From: Rubrivivax gelatinosus IL144
GTDB lineage: Bacteria > Pseudomonadota > Gammaproteobacteria > Burkholderiales > Burkholderiaceae_C
Reading direction: 5' to 3'
DNA length: 64,000 nucleotides
Assembly: GCF_000284255.1 (NCBI RefSeq)
Contig: NC_017075.1
Coordinates: 4,154,001-4,218,000 of the forward strand
This document shows positions 56,141 to 64,000 of this stretch, one piece after another. Made by a program: the position numbers and the translations under genes. Position 1 is the stretch's first letter, and every line of letters starts with the position of its first letter. The notes beneath the pieces were generated by a model. It worked only from the letters and a program-made list of their open reading frames with translations. It was not told the DNA's origin and did no database searches.

Positions 56141-58293
56141 AGCGCTCCCACCCAGCGCAGCGCCAGCAGCGCGCTGCGCGGCGAGCCGGTCTCGAAGTAG
56201 CGGCCGTTGGCGTCGTTGACGATCAGGCTGCCGGCGTAGTCGCGGTCGAAGACGTTGTCGACCCGCAGCAGCAGCTCCAGGCGCTGGCCGTCGGCGACGG
56301 CCAGCGTGCGGCTCCAGCGCAGCGCCGCCAGCGCGTAGCCGCCGGCGAAGTCGGTGTTGCGGTCGTTGGCCGCGGTGCGGCCGGCGGCGCGCCATTCGAG
56401 GCCCCATTCGCCGGCCGTCGCGCTGCGCCAGGCGGCTTCGGCGAAGGCGCTGACACGCTGGGTGCCGGCGATGCGGTTGCCCGAAGGCACCGTGACGTCG
56501 GGCGCCGGGCACGGGATGCCCGAGCAGGTGCGGAAGTCGTCGCGGTAACGCGCGTCCAGCAACGTCAGCGCGCCGCGCAGCCGCCAGGCCGGCGCCGGGC
56601 GCCAGCCGGCCGACAGCTCGGCGCCGCGGCGCAGCGTGCGGCCGACGTTCTGGTACGAGGCGCGACCGCCGGCGTTGCTGGCGATGCCGATCTCGTCGTC
56701 GACCAGGGTCTCGAACAGCGCGACATCCAGGTCCAGCGTGTCGCCGGCGCGCCATTTGGCGCCGAGTTCGAGCTGGCGGCTCTTCTGCGGCTGCAGCGCT
56801 TCGTTGAAGCCGCTGGCGCCGTCGGGGCGGTAGGCCAGTTCGCCCAGCGTCGGCGCCTCGAAGCCGCGCGCCGCCGAGGCGTGCAGCGCCAGGCTCGGCG
56901 CCGCCTGCCAGCGCAGGCCGATCACCGGGTTGGCGTAGCCGAAGGACAGGTCGCCGGAGTCGTCGCCGTTGCTCAGGTAGCGGTCGTCGGCGGACAGCGT
57001 GACGCGGCCGGCGCGCAGCCCGGCGCTGGCCGCCCAGCGCGGCGCGAAACGCCACTCGGCCTGGGTGAAGAGGTCGCGCGTGCGGGCGCGGTCGATCTCG
57101 TCGCGGCGCAGCGTGCCGATCGTGCCGTAGACCGGCTGGCCGTCGGCGTCGAGCACGTAGTTGTCGTAGCCGCGGCGGTCGTCGCGCTGGTCCTCGATCG
57201 AAGCGCCGGCCATCAGGTCCACCGCCTCCCAGGCCCAGCGCCACTGCGCCTGGGCGCCGCGGTAGTCGCGATCGAAGTCGGCGACGCCGCCGCCGTGGCG
57301 CGGGTTGTCCTGCGTGCCCTTGGCGATCGCCAGCCATTGCGTGACGCTGCGCTGTCCGGCATAGGCGCTGGCCTCGAACTCGCGCAGCACGCCGTCGGCG
57401 AAACGGTGGCGCCAGTTGATGCCGAGCTGGTCCTGCCTGGAGCGTTTGCGCGTGTCGTAGGTCTCGGCCTCGGGCGTGGTCTGGCGCGGGTCGGCGTTGA
57501 ACTGGGCGCGCTTCAGGCCCAGCGGGTCGTCGGCCGGCTGCTCGTAATGGCTGGCGCTGGCGATGACGGTGTCGGCCTCGCCGCGCCAGCCGACACGCAG
57601 GTTGGCCAGGCGGCGCTCGGCTTCGCTGTGCGGGCGAAAACCCTCCCAGTCCATCGCTGAACCCGAGGCGCGGATCTCCCAGCCGCCGGCCAGCGGCGCC
57701 TGCACCGCGGCGCGCAGCTGGCGCAGGCCGTAGCTGCCGAGGTCCAGCCCGACCTCGGCCTCGGCGCGGCGCACCGGCGCGCTGACCACCGAGATCACGC
57801 CGCCCGAGCTGTTGCCGTACAGCGCCGAGAACGGCCCGCGCAGCACCTCCACGCGTTCGGCGCCGGCCAGGTCGATGTGCGAGACCTGGCCCTGGCCGTC
57901 GGGGCCGCTGGCCGGGATGCCGTCGGCCAGCAGGCGCAGGCCGCGCACGCCGAAGCCGGCGCGCGCGCCGAAACCGCGCGAGCTGATCTGCAGGTCCTGG
58001 GCGAAGTTGCTGCGGTTGGCGACGACGAGCCCCGGCACCCGCGCCAGCGCCTCGCTGAGGTTGATCATCGGCCCGGCCCGGCGCAGATCCTCGGCGCCGA
58101 CGACGCCGATCGCATACGGCGCGTCGAAGGCGCGGCGCTCGGCCACCGAGCCGGTGACGACGATGGTCTCGGTTTCGGTCTCGGTCTGCGCCGCCAGCGG
58201 CCCGGCGCCGAACGCGGCCAGCGTCGCCAGGGCAACGCGAGCGCGCGGCGCGCGGCGGTGGAAGGCGGACGGCAGGCGGCGGGCGTGGACCAT
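56137..58293 (-). CDS. TonB-dependent outer-membrane receptor
   Basis: A 718-residue protein. The ATG at 58293 begins MVHARRLPSAFHRRAP, with a signal sequence ending near AAFGAGPLAAQT. A TonB-box-like TETIVVTG lies next to it. The plug domain has DAPYAIGVVGAEDLRRAGPM, LARVPGLVVANRSNFAQDLQ, RLLADGIPASGPDGQGQ and VEVLRGPFSALYGNSSGGVI. The rest is a beta-barrel of alternating residues including FEAPTLGELAYRPDGASGF and DNVFDRDYAGSLIVND. The protein ends VGAL rather than in the usual aromatic residue. The ligand could be a siderophore, vitamin or metal complex; no neighbour points to one. Confidence 0.92.
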   Translation of the reverse strand: MVHARRLPSAFHRRAPRARVALATLAAFGAGPLAAQTETETETIVVTGSVAERRAFDAPYAIGVVGAEDLRRAGPMINLSEALARVPGLVVANRSNFAQDLQISSRGFGARAGFGVRGLRLLADGIPASGPDGQGQVSHIDLAGAERVEVLRGPFSALYGNSSGGVISVVSAPVRRAEAEVGLDLGSYGLRQLRAAVQAPLAGGWEIRASGSAMDWEGFRPHSEAERRLANLRVGWRGEADTVIASASHYEQPADDPLGLKRAQFNADPRQTTPEAETYDTRKRSRQDQLGINWRHRFADGVLREFEASAYAGQRSVTQWLAIAKGTQDNPRHGGGVADFDRDYRGAQAQWRWAWEAVDLMAGASIEDQRDDRRGYDNYVLDADGQPVYGTIGTLRRDEIDRARTRDLFTQAEWRFAPRWAASAGLRAGRVTLSADDRYLSNGDDSGDLSFGYANPVIGLRWQAAPSLALHASAARGFEAPTLGELAYRPDGASGFNEALQPQKSRQLELGAKWRAGDTLDLDVALFETLVDDEIGIASNAGGRASYQNVGRTLRRGAELSAGWRPAPAWRLRGALTLLDARYRDDFRTCSGIPCPAPDVTVPSGNRIAGTQRVSAFAEAAWRSATAGEWGLEWRAAGRTAANDRNTDFAGGYALAALRWSRTLAVADGQRLELLLRVDNVFDRDYAGSLIVNDANGRYFETGSPRSALLALRWVGAL

Positions 58294-58555
58294 GGCGCGG
58301 GGGCAAGGCAGTCGGGATGCCCGATCAGGCCGGGCCGCCGCCGGCAAGCGCAGCCGAAATAACCCTCGAACGAAGCGCCGGCGCATCGGTCTGGCGGCGG
58401 GCGCTCGCGGCGATCATGAATCGGGCCCCGGGAAGCCACTTATGTACGAAGCTTCCTAAGCGTTTGCGGTATCCAGCCCGGCTGCCGGCCGCCCGCAACA
58501 TCCGTCGGTCGAGGCGCCGCCGCCGCGCCCCGCGCACAACGACGAAGGAGACGCG

Positions 58556-59023
58556 ATGCCCACGATCTCGCTGACGGTCAACGGACGCGCTGTGACGCGC
58601 GACGTCGAGCCGCAGACCACGCTGGTGCAGTTCCTGCGGGAGACGCTGCAGCTCACCGGCACCCACGTCGGCTGCGACACCGCGCAATGCGGCGCCTGCA
58701 CCGTGCACCTGGACGGCGAGGCGGTGAAGAGCTGCAACCTGCTGGCCCACCAGGCCGCCGGCCGCGCGGTGACGACGATCGAGGGCATCGCCGCCGCCGA
58801 CGGCACGCTGCACCCGATGCAGCAGGCATTCAACGACTGCCACGGCCTGCAGTGCGGCTTCTGCACGCCGGGCATGGTGATGAGCGCGATCGACCTCGTG
58901 CAGCACCACGACTGCTCCAGCGACGAGAAGATCCGCGAAGGCCTGGAAGGCAACCTCTGCCGCTGCACCGGCTACCAGAACATCGTCAAGGCCGTGGCCC
59001 AGGCGGCCAAGGCCATGGGCTGA
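58556..59023 (+). CDS. coxS: Molybdenum hydroxylase small subunit, 2Fe-2S (CoxS-like)
   Basis: A 155-residue protein starting [20 protein letters not shown]. The plant-type 2Fe-2S cluster is bound by [16 protein letters not shown] and Cys of [10 protein letters not shown]. The second cluster is bound by [15 protein letters not shown] and [15 protein letters not shown]. It passes electrons from the molybdenum site to FAD. A gap of 10 bases precedes the large subunit. ACGAAGGAG lies 6 bases before the start. Confidence 0.95.
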   Translation: MPTISLTVNGRAVTRDVEPQTTLVQFLRETLQLTGTHVGCDTAQCGACTVHLDGEAVKSCNLLAHQAAGRAVTTIEGIAAADGTLHPMQQAFNDCHGLQCGFCTPGMVMSAIDLVQHHDCSSDEKIREGLEGNLCRCTGYQNIVKAVAQAAKAMG

Positions 59024-59033
59024 GGGGAACACG

Positions 59034-61379
<2,346 letters not shown>

Positions 61380-61389
61380 AGGAGACACG

Positions 61390-62187
61390 ATGCAGACCTT
61401 CGCCTACGACACCCCGGCCACGCTGGCCGAGGCCGCCGCCGCGCTGCGGCGCGAAGACGCCCGCCTGCTGGCCGGCGGCCAGAGCCTGCTGCCGGCGATG
61501 CGCCTGGGCCTGGCCGCGCCCTCGGCGCTCGTCGACCTGGGCCGGCTGGCCGAGCTGCGCGGCATCCGCGTCGAGGCCGACACGGTGACGATCGGCGCCG
61601 CGACGACGCACGCCGAGGTCGCCGCGCACGCCGGGCTGGCCGCGGCGATCCCGGCGCTGGCCGACCTGGCCGGCCGCATCGGCGACCGCCAGGTGCGTTA
61701 CCGCGGCACGATCGGCGGCAGCCTGGCCAACGACGACCCGGCGGCCTGCTACCCGGCCGCGGTGCTGGGCCTGGGCGCCACGGTCGTCACCGACCGGCGC
61801 CGCATCGCCGCCGACGACTTCTTCGTCGGCATCTACACGACGGCGCTGGAAGAAGGCGAGATCATCGGCTCGGTCGGCTTCCCGCGGCCGCGGCGCGCGG
61901 CCTGGCAGAAGTTCAAGCAGCCGGCCTCGCGTTTCTCGCTGGTCGGCGTCTTCGTCAGCGAGGGCCCGGCCGGGGTGCGTGTGGCGGTCACCGGCGCCGG
62001 CGCAAACGGCGTGTTCCGCGCCACCGAGCTGGAGGCTCGCCTGGCCGCCGACTGGTCGCCGCAGGCGCTGGCCGGCGCCAGCGTCTCGCCCGACGAACTG
62101 GTCGACGACCTGCACGGCAGCGCCGAGTACCGCGCCGCGCTGATCCCGGTGCTGGCCGCGCGCGCCGTCGCGGCGACGCTGGGCTGA
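61390..62187 (+). CDS. coxM: Molybdenum hydroxylase FAD subunit (CoxM-like)
   Basis: A 265-residue protein starting [23 protein letters not shown] is bound by the [20 protein letters not shown] loop and by [20 protein letters not shown]. The C-terminal domain has [20 protein letters not shown]. It transfers electrons from the iron–sulfur subunit to the acceptor, normally the quinone pool. GAAGGAGACACG before the ATG gives a good ribosome-binding site. The next gene starts 6 bases after its stop. Confidence 0.94.
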   Translation: MQTFAYDTPATLAEAAAALRREDARLLAGGQSLLPAMRLGLAAPSALVDLGRLAELRGIRVEADTVTIGAATTHAEVAAHAGLAAAIPALADLAGRIGDRQVRYRGTIGGSLANDDPAACYPAAVLGLGATVVTDRRRIAADDFFVGIYTTALEEGEIIGSVGFPRPRRAAWQKFKQPASRFSLVGVFVSEGPAGVRVAVTGAGANGVFRATELEARLAADWSPQALAGASVSPDELVDDLHGSAEYRAALIPVLAARAVAATLG

Positions 62188-62193
62188 GAGCGG

Positions 62194-63105
62194 GTGGCGT
62201 CCGCCCTGCCCGCCAGCATCGACGAAACCGCGGCCCGCCTGCTCGCGCTGGACTACGTCGCCGAGCGTGCGCTGGCGACGACCGCCTTCCTGGCGCTGAA
62301 GCTCGAGCGCCCGCTGTTCCTGGAAGGCGAGCCCGGCACCGGCAAGACCGAGATCGCCAAGGCGCTGGCGGCGATGCTGGGCCGGCCGCTGGTGCGCCTG
62401 CAGTGCCACGAGGGGCTGGATCTCGCCGGCGCCGCCTACGAGTGGAACTACGCGCGCCAGATGCTGGAGATCCGCCTCGCCGAAGCGACCGGCGCCGACC
62501 GCGAGCGCCTGGCGGCCGAGCTCTTCGGCGAACGGTTCCTGATCCGCCGCGCGCTGCTGCAGGCGCTGGACCCGCCCGACGGCCTGCCGCCGGTGCTGCT
62601 GATCGACGAACTCGACCGCGCCGACGAGCCTTTCGAGGCTTTTCTGCTGGAAGTGCTGTCGGACTTCCAGATCACGATCCCCGAATACGGCACGGTGCGC
62701 GCCACGGCGCCGCCGGTGGTCGTGCTGACCAGCAACCGCACGCGCGAGATCCACGACGCCGTCAAGCGCCGCTGCCTGTACCACTGGGTCGGCTTTCCCG
62801 ACGCCGAACGCGAGCGCGCCATCCTCGCGCGGCGCGTGCCCGGCGCGCCCGAGGCGCTGTCGCGAGGCATCGTCGACTTCGTGCAGGCGCTGCGTGCGAT
62901 CGAGCTCTACAAGCTGCCGGGCATCGCCGAGACGATCGAATGGACCCGCGCGCTGATGGCGCTGGACGCCGTCGAGCTGGACCCGGCCACCGTCGACGAC
63001 ACGCTGGGCGTGCTCTTGAAGTACCAGGACGACATCGCCCGCGTCCAGGGCGCCGAGGTCGCGCGCCTGCTCCAGGAGCTGCGCCAGGCCGCCGCGCCGC
63101 GCTGA
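62194..63105 (+). CDS. coxD: MoxR-family AAA+ ATPase (CoxD-like)
   Basis: A 303-residue protein with a GTG start. Walker A is [17 protein letters not shown], the substrate loop [20 protein letters not shown], Walker [21 protein letters not shown] and the arginine region [20 protein letters not shown], then [20 protein letters not shown]. In the CO-dehydrogenase cluster this chaperone-like ATPase helps mature the active site together with CoxE. A partial coxE follows after sodC, fitting that role. Confidence 0.93.
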   Translation: MASALPASIDETAARLLALDYVAERALATTAFLALKLERPLFLEGEPGTGKTEIAKALAAMLGRPLVRLQCHEGLDLAGAAYEWNYARQMLEIRLAEATGADRERLAAELFGERFLIRRALLQALDPPDGLPPVLLIDELDRADEPFEAFLLEVLSDFQITIPEYGTVRATAPPVVVLTSNRTREIHDAVKRRCLYHWVGFPDAERERAILARRVPGAPEALSRGIVDFVQALRAIELYKLPGIAETIEWTRALMALDAVELDPATVDDTLGVLLKYQDDIARVQGAEVARLLQELRQAAAPR

Positions 63106-63128
63106 ACCCGCCACCGCCGAGGACTGCC

Positions 63129-63650
63129 ATGAAACGTCTTGCCTGCCTGTGCACCCTGCTCGCCCTGGGCTGCGGCACCGCCGCCGCGGCCGAGGCCCAG
63201 GTCACGCTGAACCGCGCCGAAGCTTCCGGCCCCGGCGCCGAAGTCGGCCGCGTGCGCCTCGTCGAGACCCGCTACGGCCTCGCCTTCTACCCGGCGCTGC
63301 AAGGCCTGGCGCCCGGCGTGCACGGTTTCCACGTGCACGAGAAACCGTCCTGCGCGCCGGCCGAGCAGAACGGCAACGTCGTGCCCGCGGGCGGCGCCGG
63401 CGGCCACTACGACCCGGCGGGCAGCAAACGCCACGGCGAACCCTGGGGCGACGGCCACCTCGGCGACCTGCCGGCGCTGTACGTCGCCGCCGACGGCAGC
63501 GCGACGCAGCCGGTGCTGGCGCCGCGGCTGAAGCTGGCCGACGTGCGCGGCCACGCGCTGATGGTGCACGCCGGCGGCGACAACCACGACGACCACCCGG
63601 CGCCGCTGGGCGGCGGTGGCGCGCGCGTGGCCTGCGGTGTCATCGACTGA
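63129..63650 (+). CDS. sodC: Periplasmic Cu/Zn superoxide dismutase
   Basis: A 173-residue protein with a signal peptide ([20 protein letters not shown]). Copper and zinc ligands are in [31 protein letters not shown] and [16 protein letters not shown]; Cys in KPSC and VACGVID forms the expected disulfide. It removes periplasmic superoxide. It lies between the CoxD-like and CoxE-like genes and overlaps the latter by 14 bases, so it is probably cotranscribed with the molybdenum hydroxylase. That position is unusual. Confidence 0.93.
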   Translation: MKRLACLCTLLALGCGTAAAAEAQVTLNRAEASGPGAEVGRVRLVETRYGLAFYPALQGLAPGVHGFHVHEKPSCAPAEQNGNVVPAGGAGGHYDPAGSKRHGEPWGDGHLGDLPALYVAADGSATQPVLAPRLKLADVRGHALMVHAGGDNHDDHPAPLGGGGARVACGVID

Positions 63651-64000
63651 GCTGCCGGGCCGGCTGGCGGCCAACGTGCTGCACTTCGGCCGCGTGCTGC
63701 GCGCGGCCGGGCTGCCCGTCGGCAGCGACCGCATCGTGCTGGCGCTGCAGGCTCTGCAGGTCGCCGGGCTGGAGTCGCGCCGCGACTTCCACGACGTGCT
63801 CGCCGCCTGCCTGGTCGACCGCGTCGAGCACCGCGAGCTGTTCGACCAGGCGTTCGCGCTGTTCTGGCGCGACCCCGACCTCGCCGGCCGCATGCTGGCG
63901 ATGCTGCTGCCGCAGGTGCAGGCGCCGCGCCGGCCGCAGGACCGGCCGCGCGAGAACCGCCGCCTGGGCGACGCGCTGTTCCCGTCGCGCCCGCCGCCGC
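63637..64000 (+). CDS. coxE: CoxE-like VWA-domain protein (N-terminal part only)
   Basis: The gene is cut at the window end. From the GTG at 63637 (inside the sodC end) it reads [40 protein letters not shown], then [20 protein letters not shown] and [20 protein letters not shown]. This N-terminal helical region is typical of the CoxE/VWA proteins paired with MoxR ATPases. The VWA domain itself would lie beyond position 64000. A start downstream of the sodC stop is not excluded. Confidence 0.78.
   Translation, partial: MSSTELPGRLAANVLHFGRVLRAAGLPVGSDRIVLALQALQVAGLESRRDFHDVLAACLVDRVEHRELFDQAFALFWRDPDLAGRMLAMLLPQVQAPRRPQDRPRENRRLGDALFPSRPPP

Noticed and set aside
54551..58306. A 1251-residue minus-strand open frame
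   Set aside because: It runs through the TonB receptor, the small exported protein and the ModE-like gene in a wrong frame and has low-complexity Arg/Ala sequence.

Overview
The window is about 70 % G+C with strongly G/C-ending codons, many GTG starts and tightly overlapping stop/start junctions. The gene content is UbiD, GlyA behind a ZTP riboswitch, NrdR, RibD–RibBA–RibH–NusB, YbgC–TolQRA, a PEP-CTERM protein and a form II CO-dehydrogenase-like operon. Together these point to a betaproteobacterium of the order Burkholderiales, most like the Rubrivivax/Leptothrix/Ideonella group. The assignment is inferred from gene content and composition only. No rRNA or tRNA gene and no CRISPR array was seen.

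Layout. 1–5340: a partial MocR-type regulator, a DUF2917-like protein, a class V aminotransferase, a hemerythrin–GGDEF cyclase, a VOC protein, two small envelope proteins and a P-loop kinase. 5391–13580: an accessory island of visibly lower G+C. Its five intact ORFs all lie on the minus strand. Four of them follow a 7-base GTTRRRY-type core within about 25 bases, and the fifth (11655–12596) starts 20 bases after the right core of a complete attC site. Insertion sequences sit inside the attC sites. I read it as a degraded integron cassette array with no integrase gene in the window. 13581–14057 is non-coding and carries the terminator of the next gene.

14058–27408 is chromosomal backbone: YgiQ-type radical SAM protein, a membrane protein, an MsbA-like ABC exporter, a GMC oxidoreductase coupled to an LLM flavoprotein, BluB with an extra N-terminal domain, a Tat-exported phosphoesterase, an OlsB-like acyltransferase and UbiD. 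27684–44136 is the most housekeeping-like part: a lytic transglycosylase, riboswitch–glyA, nrdR, six overlapping minor-pilin genes, the riboflavin genes, nusB, an aminotransferase, ybgC–tolQRA and pyroglutamyl peptidase.

44178–58293 holds an EptA-like phosphoethanolamine transferase with a PAP2 phosphatase behind a PmrA-box-like site, a fused 5-oxoprolinase, a GspE/PilB-type ATPase, an ABC-2 exporter pair, a ModE-like regulator, a small secreted protein and a TonB-dependent receptor. 58556–64000 is a molybdenum hydroxylase operon in the order small–large–medium subunit, followed by a MoxR ATPase, a Cu/Zn superoxide dismutase and the start of a CoxE-like VWA protein, cut by the window end.

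The most unusual part is 5.4–13.6 kb. One complete attC site with a bulged stem, two more that can be rebuilt after removing an insertion, and two IS110 insertions at the same offset from the core indicate a cassette array being taken apart by attC-targeting elements. Its cassettes encode proteins I cannot assign.
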